DNA of 35,974 bases from Nitriliruptoraceae bacterium (lineage in GTDB: Bacteria > Actinomycetota > Nitriliruptoria > Nitriliruptorales > Nitriliruptoraceae). The notes beneath the pieces are model-generated. The model was not told the DNA's origin and did no database searches. It saw nothing but the letters and a program-made list of their open reading frames with translations. A program made the translations under genes and the position numbers. Below are positions 1 to 7,681 of this stretch, piece after piece; position 1 is the stretch's first letter, and every line of letters begins with the position of its first letter. The stretch is from the NCBI GenBank assembly GCA_007133465.1, contig SLMP01000008.1, positions 1 to 35,974 of the forward strand, in the 5' to 3' direction.

Positions 1-86
1 GCGTCGGCCAGCAGGGCGAGCTTCGCCGTCCTCGACCGGGTGTCGGCGACCTGCCGCGAGATCGCCACGAGCTCCGCCAGCCGCAT
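1..86 (-). CDS. ATP-dependent DNA ligase, N-terminus only (runs off the left edge)
   Basis: The first 28 codons of a minus-strand gene are present, reading MRLAELVAISRQVADTRSRT and then AKLALLADA before the window ends. This matches the opening of actinobacterial LigB-type ATP-dependent DNA ligases, whose N-terminal DNA-binding domain begins with a similar helix (L-A-[ED]-[LV]-V followed by an S-R-x-x-K-x-x-L-L-A pattern). The ATG at 86-84 is preceded by a good GGGAGGG ribosome site six bases away. The nucleotidyltransferase core, including the catalytic lysine, lies outside the window. It is the last of a long run of minus-strand genes and follows the stress-protein gene after about 60 bases. 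Family assignment rests on this short segment only. Confidence 0.6.
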   Translation of the reverse strand, partial: MRLAELVAISRQVADTRSRTAKLALLAD

Positions 87-143
87 GCGTCCCTCCCGAT
101 GGGCCCGCTCCGCGTGCCGTCGGGGCGGCGTCCTCGTGAACCG

Positions 144-149
144 AGGCTA
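144..149 (-). promoter_or_regulatory. Candidate -10 for the ligase gene
   Basis: TAGCCT on the minus strand overlaps the TAG stop codon of the stress-protein gene and would give a leader of about 50 bases before the ligase ATG. No convincing -35 box is visible. Confidence 0.35.
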
Positions 150-1019
150 CGTGCCCCCCGAGACGTCCCGCCTCCGGAGGTGGGGGATCTCATGTGGGGG
201 CGCGTTCCCCCACTCGCGTACCAGCAGCACCGGTCGGCTCGCGGTCCGCAGCAGGTGCTCGGCCGTGGACCCGAGGAGCAGTCCCGTCAGCGCCGTGCGG
301 CCACGAGCTCCGACGACGATCACGTCGGCGTCGCGTTCGTCGGCGATCCGCGCGACGGTTTCTGGGAGCGGCCCGTGCTCGACCGTCGTCTCCATCGTCC
401 CGCCGGTGACCTCGCGCAGGTGGCGACGGTTGGCGTCGAGGTCGTAGGTCCGGGTCGGGCTGCCGTCGTCGGTGGGTGGCAGCACGGTGACCACGATCCC
501 CCCGAGCCGCGCCGCGAGGGCGGAGCCGAGACGTTCGGCCGATGCGGCGGACCACGACGAGTCGGTGGCGAGCACGACACCGCCCCCACCGTTGGGCGGC
601 CGCATCGGGAGTGGCAACAGCAGCACCGGCCGGCGGCTCGTGCGGGCCAACTCCAGCACGGTGCTGCCGAGGAAGAGGTCGCGCCAGGGGGTGTGGCCCC
701 GACTCCCGACGACGATCACGTCGCCGTCGACCTCCGACGCCGCCTCGATCAGTTGCGCGCCGACGTGCCCGACGCGCAGCTGCCACGTGACGGACAGGCC
801 GTCGGCGACCCGTGCGGCGAGCTCCTCGAGACGGGGCTCGTAGTGCGCCCGATGACGCTCCTCCGGTGCCTGCGGGTAGTGACCGCCGATCACGTGCACC
901 AGGGTCAGCCGACGAAGGCCGAGCCGGGCCAGCGTCGGCAGCGCGTCGACGAGCTGGTCGGTGGTGGGCGAGAAGTCGATGCCGACGACCGCCCGCTCCG
1001 GGACGCCGACGTCAACCAT
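147..1019 (-). CDS. Tandem universal stress protein (two UspA domains)
   Basis: This 290-residue protein has two consecutive UspA-type alpha/beta domains, roughly residues 8-137 and 146-268. Each ends in the ATP-binding signature G-x2-G-x9-G-[ST]: GSRGHTPWRDLFLGS at 105-119 and GARGRTALTGLLLGS at 237-251, so both halves probably bind ATP. No membrane segment or signal peptide is seen, so it should be cytosolic. The ATG at 1019 lies 8 bases inside the preceding Cys-Cys protein gene, so the two are translationally coupled. This makes it the distal gene of the arsR - ACR3 - Cys-Cys protein unit and suggests induction with the arsenic genes. Its exact stress role cannot be told from sequence. Confidence 0.88.
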   Translation of the reverse strand: MVDVGVPERAVVGIDFSPTTDQLVDALPTLARLGLRRLTLVHVIGGHYPQAPEERHRAHYEPRLEELAARVADGLSVTWQLRVGHVGAQLIEAASEVDGDVIVVGSRGHTPWRDLFLGSTVLELARTSRRPVLLLPLPMRPPNGGGGVVLATDSSWSAASAERLGSALAARLGGIVVTVLPPTDDGSPTRTYDLDANRRHLREVTGGTMETTVEHGPLPETVARIADERDADVIVVGARGRTALTGLLLGSTAEHLLRTASRPVLLVREWGNAPPHEIPHLRRRDVSGGT

Positions 1020-1329
1020 CGCCCAGCGCGCCGGCGTCGTTCGGATCGAGCGGCTCCGCGCCGTCCAGCACCAGACGGCGCCACCGGCCGATCCCGACGA
1101 CGTCGACGGTCCACTCTCCGGTCAGGGCCACCAGCGGGGGATCGACGTACCAGGTCACGTCGTCGCCCCGGAGCTCGCGGTACCGCTCGGGCTGCCTGGG
1201 AGGTCCCATCTCGGCCACCGGGAGCACGGCGCTGCCGCCGCAGCAGCCGTGCCGGGGGCTGCCGCGCAGCACCACGGGGCGCCCGTCGAGGTGGGCGAGC
1301 GCCGCCGGAGTGATGGTCGGCAGGGACAT
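1012..1329 (-). CDS. Small Cys-Cys protein in the arsenic operon (CC/Se-motif-like)
   Basis: This 105-residue cytosolic protein has an adjacent cysteine pair in the segment RHGCCGGSA (C29, C30), followed by an [E/A]-M-G-x-P-x-x-P-x-x-Y-R pattern and W-Y-V-D. From memory this layout resembles the CC/Se-motif (seleno)protein family, small proteins with a CC or C-Sec pair; I cannot confirm this without a search. The start ATG overlaps the ACR3 stop by one base (TGATG), and its end overlaps the stress-protein gene by 8 bases, so it lies between two tightly coupled genes. A vicinal thiol pair next to an arsenite pump invites a thiol, metalloid-binding or redox role, which is inference. No other cysteine is present. 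Confidence 0.7.
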   Translation of the reverse strand: MSLPTITPAALAHLDGRPVVLRGSPRHGCCGGSAVLPVAEMGPPRQPERYRELRGDDVTWYVDPPLVALTGEWTVDVVGIGRWRRLVLDGAEPLDPNDAGALGDG

Positions 1330-2468
1330 CAGCGTGACGTGCTGGCCGCGGCCGCGGGGGCGGTCCCGGGGAAGCGGTCGCGCGTGCGGTTCGCGTACCG
1401 GACGAGCGCCAGCATGAGGGGCACCTCGACCAGCACGCCGACGACCGTGGCCAACGCGGCACCGGACTGCAGGCCGAAGAGGGCGATCGCCGCGGCGACG
1501 GCCAGTTCGAAGAAGTTGCTCGCCCCGATCAAGGCGCCGGGGGCTGCGACCCCGTGACGGACCTTCGCGAGGTGCATCAGCTTGTAGGTGATCGCGAAGA
1601 TCAGCACCGTCTGGATCACCAGCGGCACGGCGATCAGCCCGATGTGCAGCGGGTTGTTGAGGATCACCTCGCCCTGGAAGGCGAACAACAGCACCAGCGT
1701 GACGATCAGGCCCGAGGGCGTGACCGGGGCGATGCGGCGCATGAACACCTGGTCGAACCATTCGATCCCGCGCCGGCGGATCAGCGTGACGCGGGTCAGC
1801 CACCCGGCTGCCAGCGGGATCACGATGTAGAGCACGACCGACAGCGCGACCGTGTCCCACGGCACCGCGATGTCGGAGATCCCGAGCAGCAGCACGACGA
1901 TCGGGGCGAACGCCACCAGCATGATGAGGTCGTTGACCGCGACCTGGACCAGCGTGTACGCCGCGTCGCCGCGGGTCAGGTAGCTCCACACGAACACCAT
2001 CGCCGTGCACGGCGCCGCGCCGAGCAGGATCGCGCCGGCGAGGTACTCGCGGCCGAGCTCCTCCGGGATCCAGGGTGCGAACACGTACAACAGGAAGAAC
2101 GACGCGATCAGGTACATCGTGAACGGCTTGACGAGCCAGTTCACGCCGGAGGTGATCAGCAGGCCCTTCGGTTCGCGGCCGGCGCCGACGATCGCGCCGA
2201 AGTCGATCTGCACCATCATCGGGAAGATCATGGCCCAGATCAGCACGGCGACCGGCAGCGACACCTGGGCGTACTCGAACCGGGCCAGCGTCTCCGGGAC
2301 GGCAGGCGCGAGCTGACCGATCGCCACGCCGGCGACGATGGCCAGCGCCACCCACAGCGACAGCAGGCGTTCGAAGGTGGAGAGGCCCCCGGTGGGCGGC
2401 TCGTCGGTGGCGGTCGGGGCGCTGGTGGTGTCGAACGCCTCGGCGACCTCGCGGTCGGGCTCGGTCAC
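1329..2468 (-). CDS. Arsenite efflux permease, ACR3 family
   Basis: This 379-residue polytopic membrane protein of the bile/arsenite/riboflavin transporter fold has about ten hydrophobic segments between residues 33 and 360. It would export As(III) across the cytoplasmic membrane using the proton-motive force. The ACR3 hallmarks are present: GAAPCTAMVFVWSYL with the essential cysteine at C154, and GASNFFELA with the conserved glutamate E321. The first 30 residues form a polar cytoplasmic tail. The start is GTG at 2468, preceded by a GGAGG ribosome site. It lies 184 bases downstream of an ArsR gene on the same strand and one base overlaps the next gene. I see no ArsC reductase or ArsA ATPase in this locus. 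Confidence 0.93.
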   Translation of the reverse strand: MTEPDREVAEAFDTTSAPTATDEPPTGGLSTFERLLSLWVALAIVAGVAIGQLAPAVPETLARFEYAQVSLPVAVLIWAMIFPMMVQIDFGAIVGAGREPKGLLITSGVNWLVKPFTMYLIASFFLLYVFAPWIPEELGREYLAGAILLGAAPCTAMVFVWSYLTRGDAAYTLVQVAVNDLIMLVAFAPIVVLLLGISDIAVPWDTVALSVVLYIVIPLAAGWLTRVTLIRRRGIEWFDQVFMRRIAPVTPSGLIVTLVLLFAFQGEVILNNPLHIGLIAVPLVIQTVLIFAITYKLMHLAKVRHGVAAPGALIGASNFFELAVAAAIALFGLQSGAALATVVGVLVEVPLMLALVRYANRTRDRFPGTAPAAAASTSR

Positions 2469-2557
2469 GGTGGGGATCCTCCCAGGAGGTGGGCGTGCGG
2501 AACGACCGGTCCCCGCTTCGGTAGGCGCGGTGGCGCGGAACGGTCCATCGGGAAACG

Positions 2558-2576
2558 ACGATACGCGATGATCGCG
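2558..2576 (-). promoter_or_regulatory. Candidate -10 plus palindrome upstream of the ACR3 gene
   Basis: On the minus strand TATCGT (2558-2563) is directly preceded by a 13-base near-perfect palindrome, CGCGAT-N-ATCGCG (2564-2576). The palindrome falls in the usual -35/-10 spacer, where a repressor dimer would block polymerase. This would give ACR3 its own start site about 83 bases upstream of the GTG, separate from the arsR promoter. The palindrome is short and the region is G+C-rich, so this is tentative. Confidence 0.35.
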
Positions 2577-2652
2577 CCCGCTGCAGCCGGGTGCCAGGGT
2601 TGGATGGCCCGGCGGGGCCTGGGCGAGGCGCTCGACGCGGCCCCCGCCGGCC

Positions 2653-3012
2653 TCAGAGGTCGGCGACCCCGGCCTTCAAGAGCGCAAGCCCTTGGGGTGC
2701 CACACAGTACGCGCCGCGGCCGTCCGTGGTGCTGGTCTGCACCAGCCCGGCCTCGCGGAGGATCCGCAGGTGCTCGGAGACCGTGGACTGCGCCAGGGGG
2801 AGCTCCTCGACGACGTCGCGGGTGATGCACGCCCGACGTTCGGCGAGCAGCCGCAGGATCCGGACCCGAGTGGGATGACCGAGCGCCTTGGCGAGGCTCG
2901 CGAGCGTCTCGTCGTCCGGCGGGTCCACGTCACTCGCCGGTGCCGCTAGAGGCGGCTCGCACGCGTCGTACGTCGCGGTTGCGATCGACCATGACGGCTG
3001 CTGGGGGCTCAT
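2653..3012 (-). CDS. arsR: ArsR-family metalloregulatory repressor (arsenic locus 1)
   Basis: This 119-residue winged-helix regulator has an ArsR HTH core at roughly 36-105: ALGHPTRVRILRLL, then the recognition region LPLAQSTVSEHLRILREAGL. It would repress the operon until As(III) or a similar ion binds. Cysteines sit at C18 (N-terminal tail), C62 (start of the HTH) and C103 (wing). The ELCxC motif of the E. coli protein is absent. An N-terminal cysteine plus one near the HTH recalls the three-cysteine site known for Corynebacterium glutamicum ArsR, but the exact ligand set is inference. The ATG at 3012 has no ribosome site and lies only 6 bases after a -10-like TACGGT, so the mRNA is probably leaderless. 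ACR3 follows on the same strand. Confidence 0.9.
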   Translation of the reverse strand: MSPQQPSWSIATATYDACEPPLAAPASDVDPPDDETLASLAKALGHPTRVRILRLLAERRACITRDVVEELPLAQSTVSEHLRILREAGLVQTSTTDGRGAYCVAPQGLALLKAGVADL

Positions 3013-3029
3013 GGGGTCACCGTACCCCA
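3012..3029 (-). promoter_or_regulatory. arsR promoter and operator (leaderless)
   Basis: On the minus strand an inverted repeat TGGGGT-N6-ACCCCA spans 3029-3012. It contains a -10-like TACGGT (3024-3019) whose end is 6 bases from the ATG, so transcription would begin at or very near the A of the start codon. A repressor dimer on the repeat would cover both the -10 and the start site, as expected for ArsR autoregulation. No strong -35 is present. Confidence 0.5.
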
Positions 3030-3045
3030 GGGGTGCGCGGCGCCG

Positions 3046-3741
3046 TCAGCGCCGGCGGACGACCTCCAGCGCGGCGATGCCGTCAGCGGGCGCCGCGGTG
3101 AAGGCGACGTCGAACCGGTCGACCTCGCAGGCCATCGCGAGGTCCGCCGGCGGCGCCCAGTCCTCCCCGTCGGGGCCGAACGACCGGCCGGCGTCGGAGC
3201 TCGCCACACGGGCGAGGTAGGGCGCCGGGTCCGGGTCCTCGCCCCGCAGCCGTGCCGCGATCAGCTCGGCGCACGCCAGGTCCTCGTCGCCGTCGCGGCC
3301 GAGCGAGGCCCCGGTGATCACGAACGTGACCGACCCCGGCGCCAGCTCCCGCAGGTGCCGGGCGGTCGCGGCGGCTGCCACGAACGACGCGGCGAACACG
3401 GTGCCGCTGCCGACGGTCCGCGCGAGGCCCTGCGTCCCCGCCGAGGTTCGGTGCACCACCGTGCGACCAGCGAGGTCCAGGTCACGGACCTCCGACGGTG
3501 AGTTGCCCAGGTCGAAGTCCGGGTAGGGCCGGCCGCCGTGCTCGCCCGCCAGCAGCGCGTCGGGCAGCACGTCCGCGCGCAGCGCCAGCGCCTGCTCCCG
3601 GGTCGCCACCGCCAGCACCCGGTCGGCGCCGCGCTCGTAGAGCCACGGCACCAGGGTGAACGCGCGGAGCGCGTCGACCACGACGATCGCCTCGGCGGGC
3701 GCCGCGTCGGCGAGGGCGACGAAGGACACCTCGGGGGTCAC
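3046..3741 (-). CDS. ComB-like 2-phosphosulfolactate phosphatase family protein
   Basis: This 231-residue protein belongs to the ComB family (Pfam 2-ph_phosp), Mg-dependent phosphatases first described in coenzyme M synthesis. Family landmarks are VVVDALRAFT near residue 21, GEHGG followed by FDLGNSP in the middle, and the TSAGTQGL stretch. Length matches the family. The GTG start at 3741 has a CAGGAG ribosome site and overlaps the dapE stop by 4 bases (GTGA), so it is co-translated with dapE. No ComA, ComC or other coenzyme M gene is visible and actinobacteria generally lack that pathway, so the natural substrate is unknown. It may be another phosphorylated acid. Confidence 0.78.
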   Translation of the reverse strand: MTPEVSFVALADAAPAEAIVVVDALRAFTLVPWLYERGADRVLAVATREQALALRADVLPDALLAGEHGGRPYPDFDLGNSPSEVRDLDLAGRTVVHRTSAGTQGLARTVGSGTVFAASFVAAAATARHLRELAPGSVTFVITGASLGRDGDEDLACAELIAARLRGEDPDPAPYLARVASSDAGRSFGPDGEDWAPPADLAMACEVDRFDVAFTAAPADGIAALEVVRRR

Positions 3742-4943
3742 GAGCGCTCCTGTCCGGCTGCCGTCCCGCCCTCGCCGCGCAGGAACCGCTCCAGCCGCTC
3801 CGACGCGGCGACGACGGCGTCCACGGGGACGAACTCGCCCCGCTGGTGGGCCTGCGCGGTCAGCCCCGGGCCGTAGTTGAGGGCCGGCACACCGACCTCG
3901 GCGAACCGAGCGACGTCGGTCCACGCCTGCTTGCCGGTCACCGGCGCGCCGACGGTCGCCACGAACGCCGTCACCAGCGGCTCGTCGCGGTGCGGTGGGG
4001 CGGCGGGTGCGCGGTCGACGATCGACACCTCGGCGCGGTCGCCGACCCGGTCGTGGACCATGCGTTCGGCGTCCTCGGTCGACCGCGAGGGCGCGAACCG
4101 GAGGTTGACGTTGACCGTGAACGCTCCGGGGATCACGTTGCGGACGGGGACCGCGGTGGTGCGCTCGCCCGGTCCGAGACCCGGCGTCCACGCCTGCGTG
4201 GCCGACCACACGTCGCGGAAGGCGATGCCGTCCACCTCGACGTCCTGCACGTGGTCGGTGTCCAGCTCCGTGAGGAAGCTGCCCGCCATCGTCAGCGCGT
4301 TCCGCCCGTGCCACGGCCGCGCCGAGTGCGCCTGCCGGCCCCGGAACACGACCTCGGCCTGCAGTGACCCGAGGCAGCCGAGCTGCACCTCGCCGTCGGT
4401 CGGCTCCAGCACGATCGCGAGGTCGGCCTGCGCCAACCACGGGACGGCCGCCAGCACGGCCGCCAACTCGTTGCCGTCGGCCGGGCCCTCCTCGCCGGCG
4501 TAGAGCACCAGCACCAGGTCGTAGGGCGACGCGGCCCGCAGCGTCCGATCCTCGAACGCGCGCATGGCCACGACGTTGCCGGCCTTCATGTCCGACGCGC
4601 CGCGGGCGACCACCACCTCGACGTCGCGGTGGCGCTCCACCCGGGGCTCCCGGTCGGCGTCGGTCGGCGGGACGACGTCGAGGTGGCCGACGAGCAGGAC
4701 GAGTGGCCGGTCGCCCCCGTCACGGCCGCGCCAGCGCGGCCCCGGCTCCCCGATGACGACGCTGTGGCCGATGCGCACGACCGGCTCGCCGAGCTGCTCG
4801 TAGCGGGCAACGACCGCGTCGGCGATCGGCCCCTCCTCGCCGGTCGGGCAGACGAGCGAACAGTGCTCGAGCAGGCGGGCGACGAGGTCGCCGCGCGCGG
4901 ACGGGCGGTCGGTGTCGCGGGTGGCAGGGGCGCGGTCGTCCAC
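3738..4943 (-). CDS. dapE: Succinyl-diaminopimelate desuccinylase
   Basis: This 401-residue M20 metallopeptidase-fold enzyme hydrolyses N-succinyl-LL-diaminopimelate to LL-diaminopimelate and succinate in lysine and peptidoglycan precursor synthesis. The two-zinc site is complete: H87 and D89 in GHLDVVP, bridging D118 in GASDMKAG, E151/E152 in YAGEEG (catalytic base and ligand), E180 in EPTDGE, and H366 in AQAHQRGE. H206 in QAHSARPW marks the dimerisation domain that reaches the partner active site. The start is GTG at 4943, three bases after the dapD stop, with no clear ribosome site of its own, implying coupling to dapD. The downstream ComB-like gene overlaps by 4 bases. M20 specificity is hard to read, but the dapD neighbour makes DapE the best reading. 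Confidence 0.88.
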   Translation of the reverse strand: MDDRAPATRDTDRPSARGDLVARLLEHCSLVCPTGEEGPIADAVVARYEQLGEPVVRIGHSVVIGEPGPRWRGRDGGDRPLVLLVGHLDVVPPTDADREPRVERHRDVEVVVARGASDMKAGNVVAMRAFEDRTLRAASPYDLVLVLYAGEEGPADGNELAAVLAAVPWLAQADLAIVLEPTDGEVQLGCLGSLQAEVVFRGRQAHSARPWHGRNALTMAGSFLTELDTDHVQDVEVDGIAFRDVWSATQAWTPGLGPGERTTAVPVRNVIPGAFTVNVNLRFAPSRSTEDAERMVHDRVGDRAEVSIVDRAPAAPPHRDEPLVTAFVATVGAPVTGKQAWTDVARFAEVGVPALNYGPGLTAQAHQRGEFVPVDAVVAASERLERFLRGEGGTAAGQERS

Positions 4944-4946
4944 GGC

Positions 4947-6002
4947 TCAGTCGTTCGCGTGCAGCGCGGCGTTGAGCCCGCCCCAGTCGGCGTGCCCCCC
5001 TTCGCGCTCGAGCGCGCGGACGGTGCCGGTGACCGAGTCCCGGCGGAACAGCAGGTCGTCGCGGCCGGACAGCTCGCGGGCCTTGACGACCGTGCCGTCC
5101 GGCAGCGTGACCTTCGTGCCGGCGGTGACGTACAGCCCGGCTTCGACGACGCAGCCGTCGCCGAGCGAGATGCCGATCCCGGCGTTCGCGCCGATCAGGC
5201 ACCGCTCGCCGACCCGGACGATCTCCGTGCCACCGCCCGACAGCGTGCCCATGATCGACGCGCTGCCGCCGATGTCGGAACCGTCACCGATCACCACGCC
5301 CGCGGAGATACGCCCTTCGACCATCGAGGCGCCGAGCGTGCCGGCGTTGAAGTTGACGAACCCCTCGTGCATCACGGTCGTGCCGGGGGACAGGTGCGCG
5401 CCGAGCCGGACCCGGTCGGCGTCCGCGATCCGCACCCCCGACGGCACGACGTAGTCGGTCATCCGCGGGAACTTGTCGACGCTGGAGACGCGCAACCGGC
5501 GACCGCTGGCGGCGTGCTCGATCTGCACCGCGTCGAACACCTCCGGGTCGCACGGCCCCTCGTCGGTCCACACGACGTTGGTGAGCAACCCGAACGCGCC
5601 CTCGAGGCTCGCGTCGTGCGGGCAGATCTCCCGGTGGGAGAGCAGGTGCAGGCGCAGGTAGACGTCGTGGGCGCCGACCGGGTCGCTCGCGAGGTCCTCC
5701 ACGAAGGTCGCGACCGGGAAGCGCTCGGTTCGCGTCGGCGTGGGGGTCGTTGCGGCGTCGGCCGTGACCGCGGCGATCGCCCGGGCCACCGGGTGGTCCG
5801 CGGCGAGGTCGGCGCGGCCGAGCACCTCGCGGGTGAGCGGGTAGGTCCCGGTCCCGCCGGTGTGGCCGAGCGTCGCGGCGAGGGCGACCGCCTCGCCGGC
5901 GTCGCCGCCGGCCACCGCCAGCGGGTACCAGGTGTCGAGGACCCGGTCGGTCCCGGCGGAACGGGTCGCGAGGCCGATGCCGAAGGCGGCGAAGGTGGTC
6001 AT
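4947..6002 (-). CDS. dapD: Tetrahydrodipicolinate N-succinyltransferase, actinobacterial type
   Basis: This 351-residue cytosolic trimeric acyltransferase transfers succinyl from succinyl-CoA to tetrahydrodipicolinate, opening the succinylase branch of lysine/DAP synthesis. The N-terminal domain is alpha/beta. Residues from about 200 onward form a left-handed parallel beta-helix with imperfect hexapeptide turns ([41 protein letters not shown]). FVNFNAGT and MVEGRIS are typical of actinobacterial DapD, which differs from the E. coli form. I chose ATG 6002 because the sequence from [13 protein letters not shown] onward matches the family start; the reading frame stays open to 6215 but that part would run through the promoter region. 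dapE follows after 3 bases. A -10 candidate lies at 6097-6102. Confidence 0.93.
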   Translation of the reverse strand: MTTFAAFGIGLATRSAGTDRVLDTWYPLAVAGGDAGEAVALAATLGHTGGTGTYPLTREVLGRADLAADHPVARAIAAVTADAATTPTPTRTERFPVATFVEDLASDPVGAHDVYLRLHLLSHREICPHDASLEGAFGLLTNVVWTDEGPCDPEVFDAVQIEHAASGRRLRVSSVDKFPRMTDYVVPSGVRIADADRVRLGAHLSPGTTVMHEGFVNFNAGTLGASMVEGRISAGVVIGDGSDIGGSASIMGTLSGGGTEIVRVGERCLIGANAGIGISLGDGCVVEAGLYVTAGTKVTLPDGTVVKARELSGRDDLLFRRDSVTGTVRALEREGGHADWGGLNAALHAND

Positions 6003-6096
6003 GGCGGGGGGTCCGAGGATCGGGGAGCGCCGGCCGGAGGTCGGCGGCGACGGGGTGTGCGCCGTGGCTCCGGGCGGCGGAACGCGGGCGTCGAGG

Positions 6097-6102
6097 AGCC
6101 TA
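6097..6102 (-). promoter_or_regulatory. Candidate -10 of the dapD operon
   Basis: TAGGCT on the minus strand sits in the 215-base divergent gap between dapD and the second arsR and predicts a leader of about 88 bases. It is embedded in CCGTCGATAGGCTC, which recurs exactly in front of the SDR gene (around 18362). No strong -35 is visible. Confidence 0.5.
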
Positions 6103-6182
6103 TCGACGGTCGTCGGGCCGTCCGGGCGCTGGTTCCGGGGGCGGTGGGCCACCCGACCCTCCGACGAGGGACCTGCGGCACC

Positions 6183-6229
6183 TGTCCACGAGGCGACGCC
6201 CGCCGTACGTTCCAATCATGGTTGGAACG
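6183..6229 (+). promoter_or_regulatory. Promoter and perfect operator palindrome overlapping the start codon of the second arsR
   Basis: CGTTCCAA (6208-6215) and TTGGAACG (6222-6229) form a perfect 8-base inverted repeat around a 6-base centre that contains the ATG at 6218. A -10-like TACGTT (6206-6211) ends 6 bases before the ATG and a weak -35-like TGTCCA (6183-6188) lies 17 bases further up. The transcript would begin at the start codon. Repressor binding would cover the -10, the start site and the first codons. This is the clearest regulatory site in the window. Confidence 0.7.
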
Positions 6230-6544
6230 ATTACCGCACCCGCCCGCGACGTCGTCGCCGCGCGGGTCGCGTTGCTCAAGGCGGTCGCGGACCCGACCCG
6301 CCTGCAGGTGCTCGACGAGCTCGAGACCGTCGGCCCGCGGTGCCACTGCGAGCTCGAGGAGGCGCTCGACGTACCCGCCAACCGGATGTCGTTCCACCTC
6401 AAGGTCCTCCGTGAGGCCGGGCTGGTCGTCACCGAGCGGCAGGGCAAGCGGGTCGCCTACCGCCTGGACGCCACCGGCCTGGCGAGGCTGCGGCGGTCCC
6501 TGCCGGAGGTGGGGAGCACGCCAGGCGAGGAGGCCGGCTCATGA
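6218..6544 (+). CDS. ArsR-family metalloregulatory repressor (second cassette)
   Basis: This 108-residue winged-helix repressor of the ArsR/SmtB family has its HTH at about 24-80. The metal site CHC (C42, C44) within PRCHCELEEALDVPANR lies at the start of the DNA-binding helices, the place of the classic ELCVC arsenite/antimonite motif, so an As(III)-type inducer is likely. The C-terminal tail is short and polar. The ATG at 6218 has no ribosome site and lies in the centre of a palindrome, indicating a leaderless, autoregulated transcript. The stop overlaps the permease start by 4 bases (ATGA). It is divergent from dapD. It is clearly different in sequence from the ArsR at 2653-3012. Confidence 0.92.
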   Translation: MVGTITAPARDVVAARVALLKAVADPTRLQVLDELETVGPRCHCELEEALDVPANRMSFHLKVLREAGLVVTERQGKRVAYRLDATGLARLRRSLPEVGSTPGEEAGS

Positions 6545-7647
6545 GCGTCACGGGTGCGGATGCCCGCGCCGATCGCACGCCCGGGGAGCGCGCACCCGAC
6601 GCCGGGACGTCGGGTGGGCCGGGGACGTCCCCGACGCGCCGCTTGGTGGCCGGCCTGGTGGCGGCCGCCGCCACGTGGGGCCTGCTCTACCTCGCCAACG
6701 AACACCTCTGGGACCTGCTCGTCTTCGACCTCATCGGCCTCGACCCGGCGACCCGTCTGGGGCACGCGGTCCACTTCTTCCTCTACGACACCATCAAGAT
6801 CCTGCTGCTCATCGCGGGCATGATCTTCGCGATCAGCATGGCGCGGGCCTCCGTGCCACCGGAGCGGGTCCGCGACCTGATCGGCGGCCGGCACGTGGCC
6901 ATCGGGTTCCTGCTGGCCGCCTCCTTCGGTGCGATCACCCCGTTCTGCTCGTGCAGTTCGGTGCCACTGTTCATCGGTTTCGTCGCCGCCGGCGTGCCGC
7001 TCGGCATCACGCTGACGTTCCTCATCACCAGCCCGCTGATCAACCAGATCGGGGTCGTGATGCTGGCCGGGATGGTCGGCTGGCGGATCGCGGTCCTCTA
7101 CGTCCTGACCGGGATGGTCATGGCGATCGTCGCGGGGGTCGTGCTGTCGCGGTTCGACCTCGAGCGGTGGGTCGACCCGATGGTGCGCGACGTCCCCGCC
7201 CCCACGGCGACCGGGCTCGGCGGCAAGCTCACGCTCCAGGACCGGGTCGACGCGGCCCGTGGCGAGACCGTCGACATCCTGCGCACCGTCTGGCCCTACG
7301 TGCTCGTCGGCATCGCGATCGGGGCCGGGATCCACGGCTGGGTGCCCGACGACCTGTTCGCCACCACCGGCATCGCGGACAGCGTCTGGTCGGTGCCGGT
7401 CGCGACCCTCGCGGGCATCCCGCTCTACGCGAACGTCGCCGGCGTCGTGCCCCTGGTCGAGGCGGTGTACGCCAAGGGCCTCGGCCTCGGCACCGCGATG
7501 TCGTTCATGATGAGCATCGTGGCGCTGTCGCTGCCCGCCCTGATCCTGCTGAAGCGGGTCATGCGCCTGCCCCTGCTCGCCATCTTCACCGGCGTCGTGA
7601 CCGTCGGGATCATCACGATCGGCTTCATCTTCGACGTGGTCGCTTGA
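6541..7647 (+). CDS. ArsP-family (DUF318/PF03773) permease
   Basis: This 368-residue polytopic membrane protein has an N-terminal disordered tail of about 33 residues and roughly eight membrane segments. It carries the family signature ITPFCSCSSVPLFIGF, with C136 and C138 inside a membrane segment; in ArsP, cysteines of this kind are required for export of trivalent organoarsenicals. A second half-signature, VATLAGIPLYANVAGVVPL, lies near residue 270, consistent with an internal duplication. It is translationally coupled to the upstream ArsR (ATGA overlap) and followed 34 bases later by a mini-thioredoxin. The ArsR - permease - thioredoxin trio is a recurrent arrangement. The substrate could be methylarsenite or another soft metal or metalloid species. 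Confidence 0.85.
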   Translation: MSVTGADARADRTPGERAPDAGTSGGPGTSPTRRLVAGLVAAAATWGLLYLANEHLWDLLVFDLIGLDPATRLGHAVHFFLYDTIKILLLIAGMIFAISMARASVPPERVRDLIGGRHVAIGFLLAASFGAITPFCSCSSVPLFIGFVAAGVPLGITLTFLITSPLINQIGVVMLAGMVGWRIAVLYVLTGMVMAIVAGVVLSRFDLERWVDPMVRDVPAPTATGLGGKLTLQDRVDAARGETVDILRTVWPYVLVGIAIGAGIHGWVPDDLFATTGIADSVWSVPVATLAGIPLYANVAGVVPLVEAVYAKGLGLGTAMSFMMSIVALSLPALILLKRVMRLPLLAIFTGVVTVGIITIGFIFDVVA

Positions 7648-7681
7648 ACGCAGCGACCAACCCAACCCACGAGGACACGTC

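Noticed and set aside
6003-6215. N-terminal extension of dapD to a 422-residue form
   Set aside because: The DapD family starts at MTTFAAFG; the extra residues are proline/arginine-rich and would cover the dapD -10 and the divergent arsR operator.
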